Assembly: GCA_009829735.1 (NCBI GenBank)
Contig: CM020619.1
Location: forward strand, 254,590-318,589
Length of the DNA: 64,000 nt
DNA from: Pyropia yezoensis
Taxonomy: Eukaryota; Rhodophyta; Bangiophyceae; Bangiales; Bangiaceae
Direction of reading: 5' to 3'
Part shown: piece by piece, positions 33,132 to 43,660 of the stretch
Layout: each line of letters starts with the position of its first letter
Numbering within the stretch: position 1 is the first letter of the stretch
Position numbers and translations under genes: made by a program
Notes under the pieces: generated by a model
What the model was told of the DNA's origin: nothing
The model's input: only the letters and a program-made list of their open reading frames with translations
Databases searched by the model: none

Positions 33132-33849
33132 GGGTGGCTGCGAGGTGGCGCGCTTGGAAAGGGTGGGGGAATGAAGCTGCAGAAGAGGGCGGTCCACAGC
33201 TACGGCAACGGGAGCGGGCACGTTGGATGCGACCGGGCGGGATGTCCAGCCAGCTTCCCTACACCTTCTGCTGCCAAAACCCTCGAACGCTGCACCAGCG
33301 CAATCCTCAGTGCACACGCAGTCACTCACGTGCCGCCCTTGGAGTGACTGGTGGACTCTCCGCCCCAAAATTCAGACGCTAAGGCCCTTGTCGAAAGGTA
33401 GCCTGCCCCTCGTCTTTGCACGCACGTCTGTGTACTTAATTCGATGGATTGAGACAAGATGGCCCTTGACCATTGCAGGCTCGACCTGTGTTGTTGAAGG
33501 CAAGCAGCTCGTCTTCCCTCCCCCCCCCCGCCTCACCCTTTCTGCATGCCACCTCCCCCGGCCTGTATGTACGTACAGTACAGTATAGTACATACATATG
33601 CACACGCCCTGCCTTTATCTTATAGACATGCCAACTCGGCATACCTATCCTCCCTGGCACCCGTCACCCGAAAAAAGCGGATCCCCCGACGGTTCCTGCT
33701 CATCCACTCTCCGTTGCCTCTTGCCCAGTAGGGAAGAAAGTTCTCCTCGGCACGCGGCTGTGCACGGCTGTGGGACCCTCTGTGCGCCCGTTGGAGGCGG
33801 GGGTTTCCCCTGCTCTTGACTGCGTATCCCCCCCTTCCATGACCCCCCT
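33132..33849. other. Spacer
   Basis: No gene seen. It includes the promoter side of the gene to the left and a GTAC-rich stretch. Confidence 0.5.
33563..33601. repeat. GTAC-rich intergenic stretch
   Basis: TGTATGTACGTACAGTACAG followed by TATAGTACATACATATG, made of nested palindromes and similar to the motif in the 2-kb array. Confidence 0.65.
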
Positions 33850-35871
33850 TCACTCGGCCCGGCGGGTGACGACACGTACGCGCTCGTCCACCCCGACGAC
33901 AATCCGCGTTGCGTACACGCCGCCAGCCAGCACCAACCCGGCGTCGGCGGCAGCGTCGGCGCTCTCCCCCCCGCCGCCGTCGGCGTCACCGCCACTGTCT
34001 CCCTCACTGCCGCCGTCGCCTCCGGCCGATGCAAACGCAAAAGCCCTGCGCTCGGCAGCCGTCGCCGCCGCCGCCGCCGCGGTCGCCGCCGGCCCTGCCC
34101 TTCCGGCCGCGGTGCGCCCCCCCCCCCCCGCCCCTACCGGCCGTCCATTCGCCCATACCGTCCGCGTCTCGGTCACGAGCAGCGCCGTCAGGGGCTCCCG
34201 GCCCACCCCACCCCCTCGCCCCCCGTGCGCCACCACCCCCGCCGCCGCCTGGGCGGCGGCGGCGGCGGCAACCACCCCGCCCACCCCAGCCCCCCATACC
34301 CACCCACGCACTCGGACATGCCAGCCCCCATCAGCGGCGCCCGCCCCCCCCCCGCCGCCGCCGCCGCCACCGCCGTGCACCCACACGGGCGGCGCCACCA
34401 CCGCGGCGGTAGCGGCGGCGCCCGCAAAAGGGCCCGGTGCAAGGATGGGGGGCACGTCCCCGCCGGCGCCACGCGGCGTCGACGCCATGGCCAGCACCGC
34501 CGCGTGGAGGGTGTGGACGTTGCGGACAATCGTGGCGCCGCCGCCGCCGCCGCCGGCCGCCGCGGGGGCCCCCTTGCCAGACGATGGACCGGAAGCGGCA
34601 CCACCAGGAGCTTCGTCGACGGCAGGCGGCTCAGTGACCACCCCCCCCCCCGCCAACGCGGCCACCACGGACCGACTCGCGCCAGACAGGACGGCAAAGA
34701 GGTCGTCGGGCGTCGCGCCCCCACCCCCCGGCGGGGTGCGCGTCCAGTGTACTGCACAGCCCGGCAGAAGGATCGTAAACGCGGGGAGGGTGCCCGCTCG
34801 GTAGCGGGTGTACGCCGAACACGCGGCGGCCTCCCAGTCGCCCAACCGGCCCGCCACAAAGTCGAGGATGGACGCGGGGGGGGCCGCCCCGGCACCCACC
34901 CCGCCTGTTGCCGTGGCCGCCGGGCCGCGGCCGCCGCCACCCACCCGTCGACCCCCCACAGGCGCGGCCGCCAGCGCAAGCGAGGCCGCCCCGGAACCTG
35001 CAGCGGCCGGGACGAGTGTGCCCCACTGGGACTGGGCGTCCAGCCCTGGCGGCAGCCCACATGCCGGGTGGACGTAGACGAGGAGGCCCTCGGCAAAGGC
35101 GCGGCGGGCGGCGGCCAGGGCAGCAGCCGCCGCGGCTGCAGCGTCACTATTCGCCCCTGCACGCCGCTCCCCCCGCCCCCCCCGCCCCCCTTGTGGAGGT
35201 GTGGGGGGAGGCAGCGGTACATCCAGGTCCGCCACCGCCGACTGAGGCTCCCACGCAGGCGGCGACGGGGAGACAAGCGTCAGCCCCACCTTGACCGCCC
35301 CGTCAGCCACCCGCGTGGCGCCCCGAGGGAGCGCCACAACCGCCTCCCCGCGGCCCAATGTCAGCTCTCCATTCCCCCCTGGAGGCGGCAGTGGCCCCGC
35401 CGGCAGACCCCCCCGCCGCCCCGCCGCTGTGGGCGCGCGCGCCGCCGACGCGGTGTCGTTGATGCGGTCCCAGAGGTCCGAAGCGGCGGCGGAATCGCCA
35501 AGGAGGGTGTCGGCTTGGGGGATGTGGGTGGCGCCGAGGAGACCCAGAACCGACGAGGGGGCAATCACTCCCCCGCCGCCACCGCCGCTGCCGCCATTGC
35601 CCAGCCCGCCGCCGCCGCTGCTGCCGCCGCCGCCGCCGCCGCCGCCAAAGCCGACGCGGGGGTGGAGGGGCGGTGCGGCGGCGGCGGCTGCTGCTGCTGC
35701 CGCTGCCGCCGCCGCCCCCGCGGCCGAAGCGATAAAGGCAGGGGTAGAGGCGGCGGCGGGCGGGCGGCGGCGTTTCCGCGGCGGCGGCGCAGGCGGGGGG
35801 GAGGCACCGCCGCCACCCTCGGGAGGGGGCGGTGGCGGCCGCGGGCGCCGGGAGCCCCCAGCGGGGGGCAT
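33850..35871 (-). CDS. Low-complexity unknown protein, possibly nuclear (673 aa)
   Basis: I do not recognise it. The first ATG of the open frame is at 35871 (MPPAGGSRRP). An N-terminal Pro/Gly/Arg region contains PPRKRRRP, a possible nuclear signal (about residue 30). Ordered islands follow: SVLGLLGATHIPQADTLLGD (about 102), LWDRINDT (about 130), VGLTLVSPSPPAWEPQSAVA (about 195), LVYVHPACGLPPGLDAQSQW (about 265), ILDFVAGRLGDWEAAACSAY (about 340), TLPAFTILLPGCAVHWTRTP (about 365) and, at the end, YATRIVVGVDERVRVVTR. These islands look like one alpha/beta protein interrupted by Ala/Gly/Ser insertions. It could be a transcription or Mediator-type subunit, but I see no decisive motif. Divergent from the VOC gene, with a possible shared TATA-like element. 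Confidence 0.55.
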   Translation of the reverse strand: MPPAGGSRRPRPPPPPPEGGGGASPPPAPPPRKRRRPPAAASTPAFIASAAGAAAAAAAAAAAAAAPPLHPRVGFGGGGGGGGSSGGGGLGNGGSGGGGGGVIAPSSVLGLLGATHIPQADTLLGDSAAASDLWDRINDTASAARAPTAAGRRGGLPAGPLPPPGGNGELTLGRGEAVVALPRGATRVADGAVKVGLTLVSPSPPAWEPQSAVADLDVPLPPPTPPQGGRGGRGERRAGANSDAAAAAAAALAAARRAFAEGLLVYVHPACGLPPGLDAQSQWGTLVPAAAGSGAASLALAAAPVGGRRVGGGGRGPAATATGGVGAGAAPPASILDFVAGRLGDWEAAACSAYTRYRAGTLPAFTILLPGCAVHWTRTPPGGGGATPDDLFAVLSGASRSVVAALAGGGVVTEPPAVDEAPGGAASGPSSGKGAPAAAGGGGGGATIVRNVHTLHAAVLAMASTPRGAGGDVPPILAPGPFAGAAATAAVVAPPVWVHGGGGGGGGGGAGAADGGWHVRVRGWVWGAGVGGVVAAAAAAQAAAGVVAHGGRGGGVGREPLTALLVTETRTVWANGRPVGAGGGGRTAAGRAGPAATAAAAAATAAERRAFAFASAGGDGGSEGDSGGDADGGGGESADAAADAGLVLAGGVYATRIVVGVDERVRVVTRRAE

Positions 35872-36097
35872 GGAGCCGCCTCCTCGCAGGCGGCAATCAG
35901 AGGGGTCGGCAAGCAGCGGCGGCGGCGGCGGGGATGGGCGCCCGCTCGTGGCGGCTATGGCGACACGGGAAGGCTGGCTGACTGGTGAAGCGGCGGCGGG
36001 CAAGTCAAGGCAGCGAACATGAGGCGCGCGCCGAAGATGGTGGCGGCGCCTTCCCCAACCACAGCTCCTGTTCAAACTTTGAAACGAAAGTTCTTTC

Positions 36098-36105
36098 AAA
36101 TATAC
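36098..36105. promoter_or_regulatory. TATA-like element between divergent genes
   Basis: AAATATAC sits in a 420-bp gap, 187 bp before the VOC ATG and about 230 bp before the opposite ATG, so it could serve both directions. Confidence 0.4.
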
Positions 36106-36291
36106 AGGTCAGGTCATCGGACTTACGGATGGACTCTTCGTCGCGCGTGTTCACCACTCTGACCGTCTGGCTGCTTGGATCATCCATCTGTTCGTCCTTC
36201 GACACCACGCGTCCACATCCCTCCCTGTTCAGCTGGAGAAGCGTGGCTCCCCAGAAATGTGCCGCCACTGCCTGCCCGCTGCCCCCCGACC

Positions 36292-37606
36292 ATGGCCGTG
36301 CGCCTGCAGCGGGTGTTGCTGCTGATGCGCGATGTAGGCGCTGGCGTCCGCTTTTACCGCGACGGCCTGGGCCTCAAGGTACGTACCGCTGCAGAAGGGT
36401 TGCCGGGGCGGGCGGCGACTCCTGGCCGTTGGCGGTAGGGGGGGTGGTGGGCAATGGAAAAATGGCGGGGATTGCGCTGGGGGAGCTCGGTAAGGTGGGG
36501 ACGACTGGCCAGGGGGGAAGGGGAGGGCATGCGGCCGACGCCGACCTGACCGCGTACCCCTCCCCTCTATGGACGCCTGCCTGCATGCCTGCTTGCCTTG
36601 ACCTGTCGCCCGGCCGGTGCAGTTGCGCACCGAAACGGCCACGTATGCCAGCCTCGACGCGGGCGGGGGGGTGGACGTGCACCTCAAGCTGGCGACCAGG
36701 TGCGGCTGCCGTGGGGCTCGTGTTTTTTTGTTTTTTTTCTCGGAGGCGAGGTCTGGGGCAGGGGTGGATGTGGTGAGGGGGTGAGGCTGACGGGGGCGTC
36801 GGTGAGGCGGGGTGGGGAGGAGGGTCGGTCGCAGCAACCCATATTGTGGGGGCGCCACGGGTTTGGCGCGCCGCCGCAGCCTGGACGGCCGGGGGTCGGC
36901 CGGGGTTTTGATCCTGCCGTCTGCGTGGGAGCGTGGCGTTGTTGCCGTGCCACGTCTGCGTGGCGGCGGTGCGGGGGCCAGCGACTGCGGTGGGGTGCGC
37001 GGCGGCGGCGACAGTGGCGGCAGCGGCGGCGGCGGCGGCACACTGTCACGGGGGGACGGGCATCTGTCGTGGTGTCGTCTATGGGGAGTGTGCTGACATG
37101 TGTCTATCGACGGTCGCTCATGGTGTCTGTCTCCTCCTCCAAATGGTCTATGCTGCAAGAGAGTACCCCGTTCTTGCCTCCTTCTCTCCCACCGCCCTTC
37201 TATTGTCCTACGGACACACACTATCTCTCCCCCTTCTCCCCTCCCCTCTCGTCTGCTCAGTGAGTCACAGGTGTGCACCGGCTACTCTCCCATCCTCTCC
37301 TTCACCGTGGACGACATGGACACGGCGGTGCCGCGGCTGCTCGGCCTCGGTGCCACCCTGGATGGCCCCGTCCGGCACCACCTGTACGGTGCCGTTGCGG
37401 CGGTGCGGTCACCCGATGGTCACATGGTCGGCCTCGTCCAGGGGGCCGACCTGCCGGGGGGGGGGGGGAGGCGATTGCCGCGGCGGCTGCGGCGTCACGG
37501 GAGAGCGCTTGATGGAAGTAGGGAGATGGGGGGGCAGTCGGCGCGGGTATTCAAACCCCCTGTACCCTCTTTTTCTTGCCTGGACACAGGCGGCACGGGA
37601 GGGTAG
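36292..37606 (+). CDS. VOC/glyoxalase-fold protein, three exons or more
   Basis: The spliced product starts MAVRLQRVLLLMRDVGAGVR and belongs to the vicinal-oxygen-chelate superfamily (glyoxalase, bleomycin-resistance and dioxygenase relatives). Exon 1 is 36292-36378, ending before GTACGT. Exon 2 is 36623-36699, between CAG and GTGCGG. Exon 3 begins at 37261 after a pyrimidine tract ending CTGCTCAG. Joining these three exons keeps the frame and gives RFYRDGLGLKLRTETATYAS, then the second beta-alpha-beta half LSFTVDDMDTAVPRLLGLGA and SPDGHMVGLVQGADLP. Total is about 130 aa up to that point, normal for a single VOC domain. The 3' end is unsettled: the frame runs on through a G run to a stop at 37604, possibly across one more intron (GTAGGG near 37520 to ACAG near 37589). 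Metal ligands cannot be assigned with confidence, and the substrate is unknown. Confidence 0.8.
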
Positions 37607-37777
37607 CGGCGAGTTGCCGTATGTCGTGCCCCCTCTGGGTTGACATGAACTCGCTGGCGGGACGGGCCGTCTCAGCAACGAGGTAAATGCCACCCTCACG
37701 TCACCCCCATTCCCCTCCCCTCACGCGCCCGTGGCGTAGCCCATCTGCCGTCGCAGCGCGCCGGCAAGCGCGCGCCC

Positions 37778-40000
37778 TCACCGTGGGCACACCCGCAGGC
37801 CCAGCCCGTGGGGCACCAAAAACACGCCGTCTGCCCGCGGCTCGGAGCCCGGCTGGAGCGCCAGGTGCGCGCGCAGCACCGCCTCGGCGAGGGCCACCTT
37901 GATGTGGAGCGTCGCGAAGCGCTGCCCAATGCACCCGCGGGGGCCGGCGAGGAAGGGCAGCCACGCGCGCGCGCGGCGTGCCGCCGCGGCGGCGGAGGCG
38001 GCGGCGCGCCCGCCTCCGCCGCCAGGCGCGGCGGGCCTGTTCATGTGTCGGTCGGGGCGGAAGCGGGCGGCATCTGCACCCCACACCGCCGGGTCCCGGC
38101 CGAGCGCCATCATGGGCAGGGAGACGATGGCGCCCGCCGGGAGTGCCACACCCGCCACGATATCGTCGCGCACCACCAGCCGGGCAGTGATGTTGATGGG
38201 GGGGTACAGGCGGAGGGCTTCCCGGACGGTGGCGTCGAGGAGGGGGAGGGCGTCGAGGACGCCCGTCCACTCTGGGGGGGGCGGTGGAGGTACGTCGCTG
38301 CCGCCATTGCCGCTGCCATCGACAGGTGCAGCGGGGACGACGGGCGCGGCGCCGGCGGCCGCCCCGCCCAACTGGCGGAGGCTCTGCAGCGGTGCCCTCC
38401 CCCCCCCCGGCAACAGCGGCGACAGCGCGCCGAGCACCTCGTCGTGCAGCCGCGCCTGCACCGCCGGGCTGCCCGCGAGCAGGAAGAGCGCCCACGAGAT
38501 GCCAATCGCCGTTGTCGCGTGGCCGGCGCCCACAAACGTTAGCGCCTGGTCCACTACTTCCGCATCGGTGAGGTGGGGCGCCGGGAGAGGCGGCGGAGGT
38601 GACGGCTGCGGCGACGGCGGCGGCGGGGGCGGTCGCCGCCACCGCCACCGCTGCTGCGTGGGACGGGCGGCGGCCCGCCCAGAGCCACCGCCACCACCCC
38701 CGCCGCCGGCCGAGAGGAGGGACGCCACCGCTGGGCGCACTCCCCCCCCCCCCCCCAGCCCCGCCGACGGCGCCACCAGGTCCAAAAAGTAGTCGAGGAA
38801 GGGGCGACCCGGCGGGTGCCCCCCCCCACCCCCACGCCCAGATATGGCCACTGCCGCCGCCGCCGCCGCCGTCGTCGTCGTCGCCGCCTGCCGCCGTGCA
38901 TCACGGCGGGCGGCGACGGCCGCGCGGACCCCCCCCTGGACGGCCGCCAGGCGCGCGACCCGGCTGGCAATCTCGGGCAGCGGCAGCCGGTGGGCGACCG
39001 ACGGGGCGAGGAAGATGGCCATCAGCGTCCCATGCGAGACGGTGTGGTCCCCCAGGATGCGCCCGTACGCGCGAGTGAGCGCCACCGCGGCGGGGGTGTC
39101 GCCGAGGGCGGCGCGACCAATCGCGCGCAGCGTGGACGCCGAGATAGACGCGTACGCGTCGGGGAGGGTCACCCAGCCGTCGGCGGCAGCGGCGGAGGCG
39201 GCGGCAGCGGCGGCAGCGGCGGCAGCGGCGGCAGCGGCGGCGAAGGAGGCGGCGGCGGTGGCGGCTGGCTTGTTTGGACTCCCAGCGACGGTGGTGTGTT
39301 CATCCGCGCTGGGGGCGGCGGCAGCGGCGGCGCCGGCGGTACCCCCCCCCGCGGCGGCCCCCCCAAGCCAGGCGTCGAGCAGCGCCCCCGCGTCGGCGGC
39401 GAGCCCCCCTCCAAACCCCCCCACCACCGCGTGGTGAAACAGGGGCACCAGCGCCCGCCGCAGCCGACCGTGGGTGGCGCCCTCTGCGAGCACCAGCCCC
39501 CCCCCCCCGAGGAGCCCCCGCAGCATCGCGACGGTCATCCGCGGCTTGACGTAGTTCCCCGGCCGCCCGACGAGCACGTGCGCCACCGCCGCGGGGGTGC
39601 CGAGCATCACCCGCGGCTCGCCCGCGTAGAAGCGGTACACATACGCCGGGGGGTGGCCGAGCGCCGCGGCGGTGGCGGCGAGGTAGGCGGCCGAGGCGGT
39701 GGGCTCGGCCATCGGCGCTGCGCCCCCGCGCATGTGGCCGTACAGCCAGTGGTGGGCGCGGGTGCGCTCCAGGGGGGGGGCCTCGGGGAGGTGCCGCAGC
39801 CGCGGCCAGAGGGTGACGGCGGGGAGGAGCACCTCCCGGATGAGGACGAAGAGGAGGAGGGCGGCGGCCGCGGCGGCCGCCGCCGCCACGGCGGCGGCGG
39901 CGGCACGGGCGGCGGGGGGGGCGGCGGTGGCCACCGTGGAAGCGGCGGTGGCCACCGCAGTGGCGGCCATGGCAGCGGCGCTGGGCGGGGAGGTTGTCAT
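37778..40000 (-). CDS. Cytochrome P450 (740 aa, enlarged)
   Basis: A membrane-anchored haem monooxygenase. The Ala-rich start leads to a membrane anchor (AAAALLLFVLIREVLLPAVT, about residues 40-60) and a Pro-rich hinge. The I-helix oxygen-binding motif AGHATT follows (about 490), then ExxR in TVREALRLYPPI (about 597), FRPDRHMNRP (about 650) and the haem loop FLAGPRGCIG with its Cys at about 690. Typical P450s are about 500 aa; the extra length comes from Ala/Gly/Ser insertions and a Gly/Pro-rich block of about 95 residues (about 385-478) just before the I-helix. The ATG at 40000 is the first in frame. All key residues are present, so it should be active. The broad AGHxTT, PERF-like and FxxGPRxCIG pattern fits the CYP4/CYP97/CYP86 side of the family; no subfamily is claimed. 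Confidence 0.92.
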   Translation of the reverse strand: MTTSPPSAAAMAATAVATAASTVATAAPPAARAAAAAVAAAAAAAAALLLFVLIREVLLPAVTLWPRLRHLPEAPPLERTRAHHWLYGHMRGGAAPMAEPTASAAYLAATAAALGHPPAYVYRFYAGEPRVMLGTPAAVAHVLVGRPGNYVKPRMTVAMLRGLLGGGGLVLAEGATHGRLRRALVPLFHHAVVGGFGGGLAADAGALLDAWLGGAAAGGGTAGAAAAAAPSADEHTTVAGSPNKPAATAAASFAAAAAAAAAAAAAAASAAAADGWVTLPDAYASISASTLRAIGRAALGDTPAAVALTRAYGRILGDHTVSHGTLMAIFLAPSVAHRLPLPEIASRVARLAAVQGGVRAAVAARRDARRQAATTTTAAAAAAVAISGRGGGGGHPPGRPFLDYFLDLVAPSAGLGGGGGVRPAVASLLSAGGGGGGGGSGRAAARPTQQRWRWRRPPPPPPSPQPSPPPPLPAPHLTDAEVVDQALTFVGAGHATTAIGISWALFLLAGSPAVQARLHDEVLGALSPLLPGGGRAPLQSLRQLGGAAAGAAPVVPAAPVDGSGNGGSDVPPPPPPEWTGVLDALPLLDATVREALRLYPPINITARLVVRDDIVAGVALPAGAIVSLPMMALGRDPAVWGADAARFRPDRHMNRPAAPGGGGGRAAASAAAAARRARAWLPFLAGPRGCIGQRFATLHIKVALAEAVLRAHLALQPGSEPRADGVFLVPHGLGLRVCPR

Positions 40001-41399
40001 GGTTGAGGGCGGGGGAATGGGGAGGGGGGAGGGAATGGCGGGGGGCGCGACCGTCGTCAGGGGTCTCACAAGGAGGGAGGGGCCACCCCGCCCATCGGAT
40101 TTAACGGCCCCGGCCACGTCAGGCAGTGATCGCCTCAGCCGCGGGCCCGCGGGCCGCTGTGCAGGCTCCCTGCCCTGTACCTACTGTATGTACCTTGTGA
40201 GTACCGTGGCGTCCTGTCCTGTTCAGTACTGGGGCGATGGATCGTCGAGAGGTCGTGGGTGGCGCTAGTGCAGAGGGGGATTGTGCGCAGGGGGCTCCTC
40301 CGGGGGGGATGGACAGCCATCACCGCCACCAAGACGACCCCCGCCACCGTTGCGTGTGTGTGTCATCCACCCCTGCGGGGGACGCGCGGGTGTGGGCGGT
40401 CGCGTCGCTGCGGGCACCGCGGCAGGGCGCTCCGGCCGCCATTGGCCCCACCGACAGGGACCTCGGGGCGGGAGCAACGCGAATGAGCGCGGGCGACCGG
40501 TGGAGCTACCGCAGCCGCGCGGCCCCCGTAGCTACCCCCACCCAGTCGAGCTACAGCAGCCGGCGGGGGGCGTGGGCGGCCGTTCCTCGGCGGGGCGGCG
40601 CGTGGCCACAACACAGTACACACGCACTGCACGGAGCTTGGGCCACAGAGGGCTACGGAGCACACTGCGGCCGCAGGTATGAACGACTCGAAGCCCGCCC
40701 ACGGGGACGCGGGAGGCGCGGCACACCCTTCTCGAGCGCCTGCCACCGAGGGCGCACCGCAGCGCACAGGGGATACGGACGAGAGTTTGATTCCACCCCC
40801 ACCCCCCCCCCCTCTGAACGCCGCACTGTGAGACTGGAAAAGGGCGGCGGGGGGCGTGTGGCGGCGATACCTAACGGGGAGAGGGGGGGGGTGACGCCGA
40901 CGCTGACGCCGTGGCAGAATGGCCGTCCAGGGGGACGCGCGCCGACGGGTGGACGTGTGCGGTGGGGAAGGGGAGGGATAAGCGGCGGCGCGGCCACGCC
41001 ACCGGCATCCGCCCCCTGCACACACACGATGGGCGGGGTGCCCACCGGCAATCACGGTCCACGTGAGGGGGTGGTTTGGCAGGGGGCGCCCCGGCCGGGA
41101 GGCACAGGTACCGCTCCCAACATGCACCAACCGAGACGGTCCTGAACCGCCAGGGGCGCCCGCCGCACGTCGTGGAAGAAAACGCGCCGGCGCTCCCCAT
41201 CCAGAGCCGGGGGAGCTGCGGCGGCGGCGCCGCCCGCACCGGTGCCCGCACCAATGGCCGCAGGCGCGGCAAAACACACTCGAGCCGTGACCTCGCGGCG
41301 CAACGCCACCCAATCCAACCAGCCACCATCAGCGCTGGGATCCCGGCCCCTGCACCCTTTCCCTACCCCCCCTACCCTACTCCCGTCCCACCACCACTC
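40001..41399. other. Spacer
   Basis: Open frames exist on both strands, but none has convincing composition. A 302-codon frame starting at 40237 is Gly/Arg/Pro-rich without ordered islands. A GTAC-rich stretch is listed separately. Confidence 0.4.
40175..40206. repeat. GTAC-rich intergenic stretch
   Basis: CTGTACCTACTGTATGTACC and GAGTACCG lie just upstream of the P450 gene. Confidence 0.5.
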
Positions 41400-41909
41400 T
41401 CATTCGTTGTCCACAAACGAAAACTGGTCCACGTCAAAGCCCTCCGCCGTAAACACCTCAATGCGGTCGCGCAGGAGCCCCCCCACCGCCGCGGGCCCCG
41501 CCACAACCGTGTCCAGGTGGCCCGGCACGCCGTCCTTGCTGGTAAACAGGTGAAACGTTGGCAGCGCCGTCAGGCCCGCCTCGCGCGCCAGGCGGCCCGT
41601 CCCGGCGGCGGTCACGTCCAGCTCAAAAAAGTGGACGTCACGCCCCCCATACTCGGCCGCTAGCCGTGACACCCGCCGCCGGACCGCCACACACGAGCGG
41701 CAGTGGGGGGCGGTGTAGCCAACGACAACCAGCCCGCCGTCGGCGGCGGGCGCCCGGAGGGCAGTGTGAAAGGCCGCTTCCGTGTCGAGGCGCATCATGG
41801 GCACCACCGGCGGGGGCACGCCAGAGCCCACCGCCGCCGCCGCCGCCTTCGCCGCCGCCGCCGCAGAGGCGTCGGCGGGCGTCGGCGGCGCGGGTGTAGA
41901 AGCCGCCAT
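41400..41909 (-). CDS. Thioredoxin-like protein with CRSC active site (169 aa)
   Basis: A thioredoxin fold follows an Ala-rich leader. The beta strand GGLVVVGYTAPHCRSCVAVR carries the redox pair Cys-Arg-Ser-Cys at about residues 69-72, in place of the canonical WCGPC; the Trp before the first Cys is replaced by His. Strand HFFELDVTA and the cis-Pro loop ALPTFHLFTSKDGVPGHLDT are present. So a disulfide reductase or oxidase activity is likely, with altered redox potential and partners. Plant plastids contain several such atypical thioredoxins. The start used is MAASTPAPP. An in-frame ATG at 42032 (MARALAFVAVTAGCGRW) would add 41 residues resembling a transit peptide, and I cannot decide between them. 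Confidence 0.85.
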   Translation of the reverse strand: MAASTPAPPTPADASAAAAAKAAAAAVGSGVPPPVVPMMRLDTEAAFHTALRAPAADGGLVVVGYTAPHCRSCVAVRRRVSRLAAEYGGRDVHFFELDVTAAGTGRLAREAGLTALPTFHLFTSKDGVPGHLDTVVAGPAAVGGLLRDRIEVFTAEGFDVDQFSFVDNE

Positions 41910-43660
41910 GCGCACAGGGTGGTGAACGGAGCGGTCCGTACAAACACTGCCACCGCGAGCGGTGACGCGGCGGCCGCTCCCCCACCGCCCACACCCAGCC
42001 GTCACTGCCACAAACGCCAATGCCCTGGCCATGACTGAAAAAGAAAAACTCACAGGCGGGGGCAGACCAGCTGTCACGACAAGGGCGCACGCGACGCCGC
42101 CCGTATCCGCCGCGCCGACCGGCACACGGCGCCGGAGTGGGAGGCCGCGGGCGGTGGCGGGAGCCGCCGGCCGATAGGAACGCCCCCCGCCGTGGTTGAG
42201 CAGTGTGTCCCCAACGGGCGCGATGAGCTTGGAGCCGCAGTGGCGGCCAGACCCGCGGCGGCGGCGGCGGCGGCGGCGGTTGCGGGGATGACGGCGGCGG
42301 CCGCGACGGTAGAGGCGGCAGTGGCGCGGGCCGGGAGGAAGGCGGGGTGGACGGCCGCCGAGGGGGTGGCCGTGGCCATCCGCAGCGGCGGCGGCGGGGT
42401 AGCTACCCCACGAGCAGAGGGAGGGGTACAGGGTAGTGCAATGTAGCGGGACGGGGGCCCCCCGGTCAATGGCCCCAGCCACTAATGCTGCCGTAGCAGA
42501 AACCCGGCCTAAGGGAGAGGGCGTCGGAGACCGACAGGCCCTATCCGACACGGGGCGCGGAAGGAAAGGCTACTGGAGGTGCTGCTGCAGTCGGTGGGCC
42601 CCCAGCTGGAGAGCGAGGAACCACGCTTGCATAGGCGCACGGTGGCACGGCCGTCGGCGGGGGAGGGGCGAGGAGAAACTATCGGGCGGGACGCTCGGCG
42701 GCGGGGAGGTGCACTGGGCGGGGCCAGTCCGGTGCCTCGGGGTAGCCAATGACGTGTCGCCGGCCCGTCGACAGTGCGGGCCGGCGGCCCCTCTGCATGG
42801 AGAAAAGAAATATCCCGAGAGCGCGAGGTCCAGCCACGTTGCGTGCAGCCACTGGATTGCACGATCATGCGATCGCTGCAACCGTGCATGGTGGAGGACG
42901 CCACAGTGGTAGATGCGGTGGAAGCGTGGAATTAAAGAACGCATCAGCTCATGGACCCACCCGGTCCTGACAGTCCCCTCGCGGTCCAACTGCTTTCCAA
43001 CAGATCATTATGTACAGTACAACCTGTCGAGTTTTCTGTACAATCCTGTAAGCTAAATTCCTGCCAACGTGTCGTTCGTCTCCTTGCGGGCTGCAAGAGT
43101 CGAAACGTCCTCTTCGCCGCCTCTGCGGTCGCATGTGCAACCGCCTGCCTTCGACAAAGCCCTCCCCCACACCACACCGCCCGCCCCAGACGCTCCCCAC
43201 TTTCCCGCTCCCGCCTCTGCCCGTTGAGGCAACCGCCGCCGTCACCCCGCCGCAGCGCCCGTGGACGGGTGGCGACGTTGCTCCCCTCTCTCCGTCCGAC
43301 CCCGCCCCCCCCCCGCTGCTGGGCGGCGCGCCCACCCGCGGTCGGCTGCGCCGCCTCGGCTCCGCCGCAATGTTACTGCGTCGCCATCGGCGGCGGGGGG
43401 CCGAGAGCCTCACCGTCGTGGCAGGGGAAGGAGGTGGTGTGGCGACCCGGGCCTCGACCGCGCCGTCGCGCGGCGCGCGGTGCGAGGGGGAAGTGGTTGC
43501 CGCCTCTGCAACGGGCACCGCCTCGCATCAGAGACGGCGCCGGCGGCCGTAGTGTGTCATGGCGCGTGGGGCCAAGGACCGGGGGACGGCCGACGGGCAG
43601 GCTCTAAATGACTCCCCATCCTCGCCTTCATCAAGCTCCTATCCCCTCTTTCCCCCTCAC
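41910..43660. other. Spacer, with possible leader of the thioredoxin-like gene
   Basis: No gene beyond the possible N-terminal extension of the thioredoxin-like gene (to 42032). A GTAC-rich stretch lies at 43011-43042 (TGTACAGTACAACCTGTCGA, then TGTACAATC) in a locally A/T-richer region. Confidence 0.45.

Noticed and set aside
40237-41145. 302-codon plus-strand frame with an ATG
   Set aside because: Composition is Gly/Arg/Pro without ordered islands, and overlapping frames are equally open.
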